From Kitagawia praeruptora (Eukaryota > Streptophyta > Magnoliopsida > Apiales > Apiaceae): a stretch of 64,000 bases of DNA. The translations under genes and the position numbers were made by a program. The stretch is taken from the NCBI GenBank assembly GCA_037693485.1, contig CM075348.1, forward strand, positions 33,288,501 to 33,352,500, given 5' to 3'. The notes below the pieces were generated by a model. It searched no databases, was not told the origin of the DNA, and saw only the letters and a list, made by a program, of their open reading frames with translations. Positions 1 to 9,801 of this stretch are shown here, one piece after another (within the stretch, counting starts at the first letter, position 1; each line of letters starts with the position of its first letter).

Positions 1-1941
1 AGAATTAATGTTCTTATTCTTATTGCAGAAACTAGCAAGATGATTAGTGCTACCACAATTAAAGCATGTTTTTCTAGGAGCTAATGAAGCAAGCATTGGC
101 TTAATTCCTGAAGTTATGCCTACTTTTCCATTTTTGTTTTTCTTAGGCAATCTCTGTTTGTTGACAGATTTTATCTCCTTAAGCTTATGCTTGAGTTGTT
201 TATCTGTCATTAAACCAATGTTAGCCTCTTTAACAAAAGTTTTAGCATATGACTCCTTAACAGCCTTTTTCTGTGCTTCAGTCTTAGGTCCACCTGTTCC
301 CATGACATTACCCTCAGATGAACAATGTGGTCTAACCTTTACCTGATTTTCAAATCTAAGTTCATCTCCTACAGAGTAACCTAGACCTACTGTATCTGAC
401 TGAAACACTTCTTGAGTGTCTTTGCCAGAGTGTGTCCAAGTTTTAATGATGTGTTTACTATCCTCCAATTCAGATTCTAGTTGCTTATACTTACCTAGCA
501 ACTCCTGTTCAATAAACACTGCATCATCTCTCTCTTTTTGAATTTTATTCATGTTCTCTAACTGTTCCTCAACAAGTTTATTTCTTTCTTTGAGTTGAGA
601 ACACTCAGACTTTATCCTCTCATTTTCTAAGGTCTGATCTCTATAACTGATATGCAATGCTTTAAGATAAATTCTTAATTCAGTTATATTATCAGTGTTA
701 TAAGCGTAAGTAGTTGGAGGTACCTTGAGATCATCATTTTCAGTCTGAGTAGTAGCCATGAGAGCATAGTTGACTTCCTCATCTGAATCTGAAGTGTCTG
801 CCCAATCTCTGCCTTTGGTGTAGAGTGCCTTTTCAGTTTTACCCTTCTTGCACTCTGGAGCATAGTGTCCCATCTCCTTACACTTGTAGCATTGAATCTC
901 AGACTTATCTTTCTTTCCAGATTTGAAGTCCTTTCCCTCAGCTTTCTTGAAATTCTTCTTGTCAGACTTTGAGTAGTCCCTTGAGAATCTCTTTCCCTTC
1001 TTGAAGTTCTTGTAACCCATCTTCTTGAAGGTCTTTACCATCAATGCTGCCATATGCATCATCTCTTCATCATCTTCAGAATCAGATGAACCATCTGTGT
1101 TTGAGTCATCATCAGTGTTTGATGACTCATTCTCTGAATGAATGACTAAGGCTTTCCCTTTGTCCTTTCTCCTTGATACCTCCTTCTTTGATGGTTTCTC
1201 CTCAACCTTGAGTGCAACAGATTTTGACTTTCTACTTGTTCTTTTGTTTCTCTGCTCCAATTCCAATTCATGGGTTTTGAGCAGCCCATAAATTTCATCA
1301 ATCTCTGTTTCACCAAGTTCATAATTATCTCTAATAGTGGTTGTTTTCACATCCCACTTTTCAGGTAGAGAAAGAAGAAACTTGAGATTTGAGTCTTCTA
1401 AATCATATTCTTTGTTAACCAATGACAAATCATTGAGCAGTTTACAGAATCTGTCAAATGTTTCTGTCATGGTTTCATCAGACTTTGCCTCAAAGTGCTC
1501 ATACTCCTGAGTGAGTATGTTTCTTCTGTTTTTCTTGATTGCAGGAGTTCCTTGACACCTAACCTCAAGTGCATCCCATATTTCCTTTGCAGTTGTGCAA
1601 TTAATCACTTTATTAGACATAACATTGTCTAATGCACTGTGAAGTAAATGTCTCACTTTTGCATCCTTTGCAATAGATGAAAGATCCTCAGCAGTTAGAT
1701 CTTTCTTTTCCTTTGGAATGACCTTTGCCTCCTCACCAGCAGCAGCAGCAGATAATTTTGTTGGTTTGTGAGGACCTTCATATATTCTATCAAGGTATTC
1801 TGGATCTGTAGCCTCCAGAAACATGGTCATTTTCACCTTCCATATTGCATACTCTGATGGCCTAAGTATAGGAACCCTGATTGTCTCATACCTACTAACA
1901 GTAGTAGGGGCTTTCTCATTTGGTGGAGGAATCTCTGCCAT
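1..1941 (-). CDS. Copia gag-pol polyprotein, N-terminal 647 codons (partial)
   Basis: I translated the minus strand from the ATG at 1941-1939 and met no stop down to base 1, so the frame is intact here. It starts MAEIPPPNEKAPTT. Residues about 25-220 are a copia-type gag core (UBN2-like, with the pattern W-K-M-FLEA and later AKEIWDALE). Residues about 225-340 are rich in Lys, Ser and Asp. A first CCHC zinc knuckle, CYKCKEMGHYAPEC, is at about 351-364. Residues about 420-510 look like a coiled coil (ENERIKSECSQLKERNKLVE). A second knuckle, CFNCGSTNHLASFC, is at about 626-639. Gag packages element RNA in cytoplasmic particles; the knuckles bind nucleic acid. The protease should follow just beyond the left edge. 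The absence of stops contrasts with the decayed copia elements elsewhere in the window. Confidence 0.88.
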   Translation of the reverse strand, partial: MAEIPPPNEKAPTTVSRYETIRVPILRPSEYAIWKVKMTMFLEATDPEYLDRIYEGPHKPTKLSAAAAGEEAKVIPKEKKDLTAEDLSSIAKDAKVRHLLHSALDNVMSNKVINCTTAKEIWDALEVRCQGTPAIKKNRRNILTQEYEHFEAKSDETMTETFDRFCKLLNDLSLVNKEYDLEDSNLKFLLSLPEKWDVKTTTIRDNYELGETEIDEIYGLLKTHELELEQRNKRTSRKSKSVALKVEEKPSKKEVSRRKDKGKALVIHSENESSNTDDDSNTDGSSDSEDDEEMMHMAALMVKTFKKMGYKNFKKGKRFSRDYSKSDKKNFKKAEGKDFKSGKKDKSEIQCYKCKEMGHYAPECKKGKTEKALYTKGRDWADTSDSDEEVNYALMATTQTENDDLKVPPTTYAYNTDNITELRIYLKALHISYRDQTLENERIKSECSQLKERNKLVEEQLENMNKIQKERDDAVFIEQELLGKYKQLESELEDSKHIIKTWTHSGKDTQEVFQSDTVGLGYSVGDELRFENQVKVRPHCSSEGNVMGTGGPKTEAQKKAVKESYAKTFVKEANIGLMTDKQLKHKLKEIKSVNKQRLPKKNKNGKVGITSGIKPMLASLAPRKTCFNCGSTNHLASFCNKNKNINS

Positions 1942-1989
1942 TGATTACTTTTGTGTTTGGATCTTTAACTGTAATAAAGTAACAGATTA

Positions 1990-2002
1990 GGCTCTGATAC
2001 CA
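1990..2002 (-). promoter_or_regulatory. Primer binding site, initiator Met-tRNA
   Basis: The minus strand reads TGGTATCAGAGCC two bases after the LTR end (CTAACA-AG). This is the usual plant LTR-element primer site complementary to the 3' end of initiator Met-tRNA, used to start minus-strand cDNA synthesis. Confidence 0.85.
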
Positions 2003-2004
2003 CT

Positions 2005-2510
2005 TGTTAGGTCGAATACACAATAAGTAATCAAATACTGTATGAATAACTTAACAAGAACACACTGTTTAACAATTAAAAACTGTTTGGAATTAATAAT
2101 TCCTCTCTCAGTGATGTAAATATCACAGAGAGCTGCTTAGGTTACAATGGATGAATATCAATGTTCGACTACCCTTCTAGGGTTAACCTAACTGTATTTA
2201 TAGAACATACAGCTTCGTACAATCAGTAACTGATACTCCTAAAATCAAGCTATACAATTGATATCAATCACGATTGCTTCAGTCTTCCAAGTCAACTCAA
2301 TCTCTTTGACAGCTTTCCAATCTTCAAAGATATTGCTTCCATATTTATCAATCTTCAAACACTGTTGACTCTTCAGACAATACCGCTACAGAGTTTAACA
2401 AACTCTGTTTGCGCTTCCAGTCAGTGTTTAATCAAACTCTGACTGCTTCCAGCTAAACTCTGTTTTCTGACTTTAGCTTCCAAACACTGTTTTCATCAAT
2501 CATTTCAACA
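2005..2510 (-). repeat. 5' LTR of the left-edge copia element (506 bp)
   Basis: The ends are TGTTGAAATG (minus-strand start, at 2510) and CGACCTAACA (end, at 2005), next to the primer site. The terminal inverted repeat TGTT/AACA fits copia LTRs. The plus strand shows repeated CAAACTCTGTTT/AAACACTG-type words at about 2350-2500. Only one LTR is visible, so the outer edge is inferred from the TG/CA ends. Confidence 0.75.
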
Positions 2511-2829
2511 TGTTGATTGTTCAGTAAATTGGTTGACTCCTACAGCTTTGTATGGTCTTGTAGAGTCTAGTTATGTGTGCAATTTCATTGTTTATTTCTA
2601 ATTGGGTGAAATTCGAATCTAGGGTTCTTGAGTGAAATTGGGGATTTTTATGTAGTTGATTGTTCGTTTGTTTTGATGACTCAAAAAGCTTCATATGATT
2701 GTATATGAACATATTACGAGATTAATTGAAGTGATTATGTGCGTTTATGTATGAAATGAGTAAAGGGATTTTTGAAAATTTCAAACCATTCGTTTATAAG
2801 TTTCGGTGATTGTTCATGTGAATAATATT
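2511..2829. other. Non-coding spacer between the copia LTR and the gypsy element
   Basis: There is no ORF with recognisable similarity. Removing the gypsy element joins this stretch to 13302 onward, so it is the older target DNA. It is AT-rich and could be intron, UTR or degraded repeat; I cannot say which. Confidence 0.5.
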
Positions 2830-2834
2830 AGGGG

Positions 2835-5800
2835 TGTAATAACCCTAACTTTAGTAATGCTACAGTGCTCACATAAATAGTAAATTTCGAGGATTTAAAG
2901 AAATGGTATATAAGTACTCTATAATGGAAACATAAAATGAATAAACAGAAACCATATTAGTGTTGTACAATGGAAATAAGTGACTCGAAATGACGTTAGA
3001 TTTCAGAAATTCCTGAAACATGGATTTTGAGGATTTTGATTTCGAATAAGCTTCTATTGGATATTAAGGAGCAGGGAAATATTATAAGAACTATATATTG
3101 AGAGATTAGTGAATTTAGATTTAACCAGGGGATTTTTAAGTTAAATTGGATTCGTAAATAATTTCAAAAACCACTGAGATAATGAGGTACATTCGAAACG
3201 AACCACAATTAGACGAATATGGAGATTAAGCAACCAAGATTAGTAATATAACAAGGATACATACCACATTATTAGTATCCAAGATTATTAACATTATACT
3301 TAGAAAATCAAGAAATGGGATTTACTGGATCATCAAAATGACATCACTTTCCATTAATTTGTTTTAAGGGGCAAATTAGTATTTTCACATGGTTTTAATC
3401 ACAAATATCTACCAAGCTTCCAAGACAAGCTAGATTAACAAGTAGTTAGCAAGATAAGATCAAAATCCAAGAGCAAAAACCTCTCCCCTTCTTCATTACT
3501 CCATTCGGCCCTTTTAAGAAAATTAAAAAAAAAATCCAAAACCCTAGCTAGCTTCAAGATCAATTCAAGAGAAAAATCATGGAGTTTCTTGGAGGTTAGG
3601 AAGGAGTACTCACAAAGTTTCAAAGCCAACCAATATCATCTTCATAGGTAACAAAATTCTTAAAGATGATGATGAATAGTGAATGAATAGTGTTTTATAA
3701 GTTTTAACTTTGTTTTAATGATTTATTTAGTTAATACAAGCCATACTAAGGTTGTTCAAGGTGTTCCCAAGTATTATTAAGGATATTAAAAGCTTCAAGG
3801 AGGTATAACTATGCTTGCTTCTTTGTATTTATGGTAGAAATTTAATTGGTTAGTAGTAAGTGATGTTAATGTAATGTTTATGATGAATATGTGTTCTAAA
3901 TGGTTTGGGTTGATATGAGTTTTGTGTTGTGAACTTGGAACTATGGCTGGAATGTAGTCCACATGGTGTAGGGTTTGGATTGAGTGTGGAATGATGGTTT
4001 TGGAGTGGGTAAAATATGGAAAGTATGAAAGTACAGCGGTTATAATGCCCGATTTTCGTTAGGATGTAAATTGCCCTGTTTTGGACCCCTGTACCCGGAC
4101 GGTACCTTACTGTCTAAGTTACCAATTGACCATGAAATGATAGAGCTTAGTTCATAGATCGTTTTGATATAAGGTGCGTTAAAATCTGATGAACGGTTTA
4201 GGAGAAAAGTCAGTTTTATTGAAAGACGTTCGGAAACCAAGAAAACGTAATTGTATCAACTTTGAGGTTAAAGTTACCATACTTAGACATTTTTATAAGT
4301 CAAGAAATTTTGGGATAGTGTAGTAGGGTGGTCAGAGGACCCTTGACAGTTGACCTTGCATTAAAATTCGAAATCTATATTTTCTGAGAATTTTTACAGT
4401 CGAGTGTGGTTATTAAGGGGAATGGTGGAAAATGCTAAAACTTAGATCGAGTTTATAAATGGTTAAGTTCTTGAACCTTTGGGGTAATAATGATACGTTA
4501 AACATATATTGAAGTGTAAAGGGTCTTGTTATATAAGAAGGTAGTGAGTAAGAGATGAGGTATTCTAACGACGGTCCTTTTGTGTTTATAGAAACTCCGG
4601 AAGAGCCCCAAACCATACTGTCAGGATACCGGAACCGAGGCAAGATCTTTTCTATCCCTATTTGGAAATTATTTATCTTCAAAGAAACTGATTTCATGGA
4701 ATATATATATGTGATACTATTGTTACTATATTGTTAAGAAATTGTTTTCCTTGATTATTGACATTAAAAAGGATATGGATATGAGTATGAAATTGATATG
4801 GATATACATAGAGATGATTATGCATGAAGTGAACATGCCTTATGATTAAGAGAATATGAAGGAATGGTATCAGTTGTTATCCAGGGTTATATGGTTTAAA
4901 ATGCTATATTATAAATATTCTTTTTTTTAGTATTAGTGGTTTAAGGAATATTAATTGGTTATTATTTACTACTCTTAAATAGACGGAATATTTATGAATA
5001 TAAAAGCATATTTGATTTCTTGAATAGAAAAGAGATGCCTGAATTATAATCAAAGTGTTATGTTATAAATATATTTTATAGAAATAATGTGCGAGAATGG
5101 AAATGATATGAGTAATAATAAATGGAAATGTGAAATGGTATTGATAAATGGAATAATGATTTATAAAAAGGGGGATTAGCAACAAACTTGCGTAAAAGGC
5201 TATGTCAGGGCTGTGTGCGACATAGTCTAGCATTCATTATATGATTCGGCACGAAGATGCCAAGGGAGGATGTTAGCAGGTGGCCTTCCTCTAGGGATGA
5301 TGTTAACAGGTGGCCTTCATTCCTTCTACCGGTAGTAAAAAGGGACGGGTACGGAGGACGACTGATCATCGTGCCTCACGTATTTGGCAACAGTGAAAAC
5401 CCCCACAATTTTTGAATAAAGAATCAACGATAAAGTCAGATTGATATACTAAAAAGGGAAAATGATATGAAATGATGGAATTATTGTTATAGATGAAGAG
5501 AAACTGATTTTATATTAATTTATAAAATTGTTGCATAAGAAGGAAATGAGAAGATGATAGTGAGAGATTTATTCAAGTATTCATATTATCTTGAAATATT
5601 ACACTGAAAGGGTATATTGATTGTTATATTATTTAAGAAGAGAAACTGATACTATATTATCCTAGATTTCTTCTTATAATAGTAAGTGGATGATGTATTA
5701 TTAAATAAGAGTTTTATTCTTCCTTAAAGTTTATAATTGGTTACCGCTTACATATGTATATAAATGTATACTTGGTTACATTTTAAATTCTAGTTTACAA

Positions 5801-6285
5801 TATTATCTTGCTGAGCTATTATAGCTCACTCTTGCTACTTATCTATATACAGCTAGGTATGCCAATACTACGCAGAACGCCCCGCAAGAGGGTAAGGGGA
5901 AGGCGACCTTCTGAGGGCACGTTAGCATCGATTTCGGAGGTAGTGATGAGGCAAACGGGTTCTGAGGGCTTATGTATAATTAAGTATGAAGACATGTAAT
6001 AAACTTTTGGTTGTTGAAACGCTTCATGTCGAAGTGTTATTCAACAATGTACTTAAGTATGATCCTGGTTTGTAATAACTCTTTTAACTTTCAACTCTAA
6101 ACTTTTGTTATGGTAAATGTTATTCTCTGAGCATATGACTGGTGTGTGTGTGTATTATTGTGGGGTCAACTGTTTAAGCATTAAATGATATATTTAAAAA
6201 AAAAAAGACCCAAGGGATATTGATATTGAATGGAAATTGGTCCGTGATGGCCCAGATTTATGACCCCGGATTTGGGGCTGTCACA
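2835..6285 (+). repeat. 5' LTR of the Tekay-like element (3451 bp)
   Basis: The repeat starts TGTAATAACC and ends GGGCTGTCACA. By eye it differs from the 3' LTR by scattered substitutions, by a 16 bp stretch missing near 3150, and by one fewer copy of a 30 bp internal tandem repeat (two copies at about 5263-5318, three in the 3' LTR). A pyrimidine-rich and A-rich leader with the word CATTCGGCC lies at about 3480-3650 and is followed by a GT at 3648 that could act as a splice donor. Confidence 0.92.
5263..5318 (+). repeat. 30 bp tandem repeat in LTR, two copies
   Basis: The core word GATGTTAGCAGG occurs at 5269 and, with one change (GATGTTAACAGG), at 5299, which gives a 30 bp period. The same site in the other LTR has three copies. 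Confidence 0.8.
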
Positions 6286-6288
6286 GTT

Positions 6289-6300
6289 TGGTATCAGAGC
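6289..6300 (+). promoter_or_regulatory. Primer binding site, initiator Met-tRNA
   Basis: TGGTATCAGAGC starts three bases after the end of the left LTR (GTT spacer). It is complementary to the initiator Met-tRNA 3' end and fixes the element's plus orientation. Confidence 0.88.
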
Positions 6301-6479
6301 TAAGAGTCATAATGCTCAGGAACAAGAGTAATAATAATAAATGTATCAGTTATAATATAAATTGTGAACTTTCATCAAGTTCAGGGGTGGTATATCGCAG
6401 GTAGTATTTAATTTAAGCATTGAATATAATTTTATAGACCGTTACTAATAGAATTTTATGTTTATTATAGGGAGCGGAG

Positions 6480-7415
6480 ATGGGTGAGCCGGGTCAGGAT
6501 CCCCAGTGGCTAGGACTACCCGAGCAGGAGATTAGAGACTTGCTGCTAGTAGGTGTAGAGGTTCCAGAGTATGCTATCACTGACCTCAGGAGGAGAGTTC
6601 GCGCGGAGGCCATGGAGAGATACGAGATCAGAGTGAGACTTGAGGAGGCAGAGGAGCGCAGGCAGAGGGATGTTGTAGCCATAGTGCCATACACTGGTAG
6701 ACCCTATGTAGGACCTGATGGGGCAGGTCCTTCTCGGGTGCGGTCGGATATTCCTGAGGAGGAGATGCCCTTGCGTAAGAGGCCTAGGTTATCTGTTATA
6801 CCTGAGGAGCCGATTGAGTGGAGGGACATTCACATGACTCCTACTCCTGTCCCACCTGTCCCAGTGCCATCACCAGTTCCATCTCCTCTACCTAGCCCTG
6901 ATCCTTTTGAGGATCCAGCAGAGCCATTTACTCTACCAGGACACTTTATCTTGTCAGAGGATGAGTTGGAGGAGGACCCTTCCGAGGATGCGGACACGGA
7001 GCCAGTTCCTCCATCCCCACCATTTGCACCTCCACCACCACCACCAGTGGATGCACCCCCACTTGTAGATGTACCTCCCCCAGTTGCTATGCCACCTCAG
7101 GAGGCACCTATATTTCCAGCTGGTTAGTTGCCAGCTATTCTCTTGTCAGAGTACTTTGTCCTACAGGGATAGCTGGAGGAGTCCCGTCGGACTATAGATA
7201 CACTTGTGCAGAGGTTAGACAGGGCGAGAGGAGGAGGAGGTGTGATACCAGATGGGTTGTCTTTGGGCATAGTTAGTATCGAGCTACGGGCACTCGGTGA
7301 TATTAGGAGGATGTTGGGAGACAGATGGGATCCAGTATGGAGGGCTTAGATAGTTGATGTAGTCACCACTATGGTAGTGCAGATCAGAGACGTTGTCAGA
7401 GCAGCGTTCCCGTGA
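6480..7415 (+). pseudogene. Proline-rich ORF upstream of gag, with three in-frame stops
   Basis: The frame opens at the ATG at 6480 (MGEPGQDPQWLGLPEQEIRD) and runs 215 codons to a TAG at 7125. It then continues in the same frame, through TAG codons at 7170 and 7347, to a TGA at 7413, so the ancestral protein was about 311 residues. Residues 1-60 look helical and charged. Residues about 110-215 are rich in proline with PVPSPVPSPLPSP-like runs. The tail after the first stop (LEESRRTIDTLVQRLDRARG) could be a short coiled coil. I do not recognise the family. Its position between the primer site and gag is unusual for Tekay-type elements, whose first ORF is normally gag. An extra ORF in front of gag is known from Ogre-type elements, but I see no similarity that would link them. 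Confidence 0.6.
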
Positions 7416-7928
7416 TTCAGAGTAGTAGTTTTAGTTACTAATCAGACTAGTCATCTTGTGGATGTCATTTTGGGGATTAGGTTAGTTGTTTACTGTCTTA
7501 ATCCCAGTCTGATTAGAGGACAGCTAGTAGTGCTTTTGTTATAGCGAGTTAGTAAGTACGGTTATGCTTTTGGGGTTTCGAACCTTGTACTCTATGATGT
7601 ATGTATTGACTAGTAGTGTAGGATGTTATCCACAAGTTGTAAAATATTTATGTAAATTAATGAAGTTTATGTACTTTGCCTAATTTTATCGTATTTTGAT
7701 ATTAAATGTTGAGATTTAAAAATATTGATATAGATATGAGGTGATTGACTTAAATGAAAAGGTTATTGTGCTAAAGGTACTAAGCTTATTTGTCAAAGTT
7801 GTATTATAATTAAATATTACTTGTGTGGAGTTAAAAAAAAAATACTGGGATGCATAAATAAGTTAACTAAAGATATAGTTGTGAATATATGGAAATGATG
7901 TATGTTGTACCCTAAATTTGGGTGATTA
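7416..7928. other. Non-coding spacer between the upstream ORF and gag
   Basis: This AT-rich sequence has no ORF of note. It may be an untranslated leader or an intron of the element's RNA; no firm splice sites were identified. Confidence 0.5.
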
Positions 7929-9254
7929 ATGAGGAATATTGTTATATACAGAATCATTCCGCCTAAGCGTAATAATAGAATGAATGCAAGGGAAAATGAG
8001 AGAGAGGAAGGAAGTCATAATAGGCAGGGTGAAAACGCTCATAATGAACAAGATCATGAGGAAGAAGAAGATGAATCAACTGGTCAACAGGGAAATCAGG
8101 GTGGTGATCCTTTTAACCAATTTATGGAACTATTGAGGCAGAATTTAGTTAACCCACAGAATCCCCAACAACCACCTGTTCTTCCCAATCAGGCAGCTAA
8201 CTCCTTTCGTGCCTTTAAGTCATTAAAACCCCCAGAGTTTGAGGGAACTGTTAACCCAGTAGTGGCCAGAGCCTGGTTAAAAGAGATGGAAAAAGCTTTT
8301 GAGATACTAAGGATAGAGGAAGACCAGAAAACAGTTTTTGCAGCCTATCTCTTAAAGGGAGAGGCAAATTACTGGTGGGAAACTAAAAAGAATCTAGAAG
8401 GAGCGGGAGTGATAACCTAGGAGCGTTTCACTAGGGTGTTCTTAGAAAAGTATTCCCCTAGGTACCTGGAGAACCAAATGGAAATAAAGTTTCTAGAGTT
8501 AAAACAGGAAAACCTATCAGTGGCAGAGTATGAAACTAAATTTACAGAACTGTCTAGGTTTGTTCCTGAATTTGTGCATACTGAAGAACAAAGAGCAAAA
8601 AGGTTCCAACAAGGATTGAAACCATGGCTACGAACGAGAGTGGCACCATTTGAGTTGACTGATTATGCTGCGGTGGTTCAGAAGGCATCTATTATCGAGG
8701 CCGAGAATGAACAAACCCAATTAGGTCGAGAGAACAAGAAAAGGAAATTTGAGGGTCCAAAGGGAGGTTCAAGTGAGGGAAGCTACTTTAACAAATTTGG
8801 TAAAGGACAAAAACCCCAGTTTGGAGGAAAGTCAGGGAATAATAAGGCTACCAGTGAGACTGTAAATCAAGGTGGTAAAACCTCAGGGACATTTCAGACT
8901 AATCAATCTCGACCACCATTTCCAGATTGTAACACGTGTGGTAGGAAGCATACGGGAGTGTGTAGAGCATTAGAAATAAATTGCTTTAACTGTGGACAGA
9001 AAGGACACTACCTTAGCCAGTGCCCATCGGCTAATACCAATCCTAAGAGGGACGTCAAGTGTTACCAGTGTGGGAAACTAGGACACATTGCCAGAGATTG
9101 CCGTTCCGGGGGATCATCCGCGCCAGGACAGAGTGTGACTGCTTCAAACAGGCCTACTGCTAGAGTGTATAACATGACCTTAGGAGAAGCATTGAGAAAG
9201 CCGGATACAGATGCAGGTGAATATTTTCTTTTAGTATTTAAATTTTTAGTGTAA
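7929..9254 (+). pseudogene. gag: Gypsy gag (nucleocapsid) with one in-frame TAG
   Basis: The frame runs from an ATG at 7929 (an alternative and perhaps truer start is the ATG at 7980) to the stop at 9252-9254, with one TAG at 8418-8420 where the family normally has a Trp-type codon. The core has the retrotransposon gag pattern: FKSLKPPEFEG, ARAWLKEMEKAFEIL, AAYLLKGEANYWWE, then ERFTRVFLEKYSP and FVPEFVHTEEQRAKRFQQGL. Three zinc knuckles follow: CNTCGRKHTGVC, CFNCGQKGHYLSQC and CYQCGKLGHIARDC. The gag ends shortly after, where a protease would normally begin, and is followed by non-coding sequence. It would form particles and bind RNA. With the single stop, only readthrough or a source copy elsewhere could supply full-length Gag. 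Confidence 0.88.
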
Positions 9255-9788
9255 ATGTTTGGTTAGGAATCAATGTGGTCAATGAATGGTATAGGTAGGT
9301 TGACAATCTAGATAAGGAAAATCAGTATCTGTTAGGGGTTAGAAATTCTATGAAAAGGAGAATAATAGTATTTTGGGGGTAAACCACAGACTTGTTTACA
9401 TACGAACAGGAAATATATATTATAGGTAGTATTTTCTTACAATTGTTTCAAAGAATCTTATTCTAGTCGGATTTCTGGAAGATTTTACAGAGACAAGATA
9501 TAATAAGATCGAAGTATGTATATTTTATGTCATGATAGAGATCAACATAGGGATAAACCATAAGTGAGATACACTACCATTCAGGGGAGGCCAATGTGGT
9601 GGCCGATACCCATAACCAAAAGAGGAATATTGATGAATGACAAGCAAGTTTATGTTGGTGTATTCTGTGCAAACAAGATAGAGATATTATGAAGGAAAAA
9701 GGATGGAGAAAGCGGTATCGAAGTTATAAGGTGTAAATGAAAAGGTATCTATGGACATATCTGACGTGATTCCAGGACGGAATCCTTT
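9255..9788 (+). pseudogene. Pol remnant (RNase H relic)
   Basis: Most of this stretch has no readable frame. At about 9575-9625 one frame gives YHSGEANVVADTHNQKR, which matches the conserved end of the gypsy RNase H domain (YH-G-ANVVAD-). Just before the polypurine tract a frame reads DVIPGRNPFKG, a typical 3'-terminal pol segment next to the PPT. So pol was once present and is reduced to a few hundred bases, with RT and integrase deleted. Confidence 0.65.
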
Positions 9789-9801
9789 TAAGGGGGAAGG
9801 A
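9789..9801 (+). promoter_or_regulatory. Polypurine tract
   Basis: AAGGGGGAAGGA lies immediately before the 3' LTR start TGTAATAACC. It primes plus-strand cDNA synthesis in LTR elements. The preceding GACGGAATCCTTTTAAGG is shared with the minus-strand gypsy array at 26247-48847. Confidence 0.85.

Larger units (their letters stand above)
1..2510 (-). mobile_element. Sirevirus-like Ty1/copia retrotransposon, 5' part, cut by window edge
   Basis: Read on the minus strand, the order is a 506 bp LTR (2510 to 2005), a Met-tRNA primer site (about 2002 to 1990), and a gag-pol frame that opens at 1941 and is still open at base 1. The LTR has TG...CA ends. The pol part and the other LTR lie outside the window, so a target-site duplication cannot be checked; the five bases outside the LTR are TGTTG (2511-2515). 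The long gag with two separate zinc knuckles and a coiled-coil stretch between them resembles the larger Sirevirus at 15602-53270, but the LTRs are not alike, so it is a different family of the same broad lineage. The lineage call is inference because RT is not visible. Confidence 0.85.

Noticed and set aside
47..346. Plus-strand ORF of 99 codons at the left edge
   Set aside because: It is antisense to the intact gag-pol frame of the left-edge copia element.
6494..6694. Minus-strand ORF of 66 codons
   Set aside because: It is antisense to the proline-rich ORF at 6480-7415 and has no similarity of its own.
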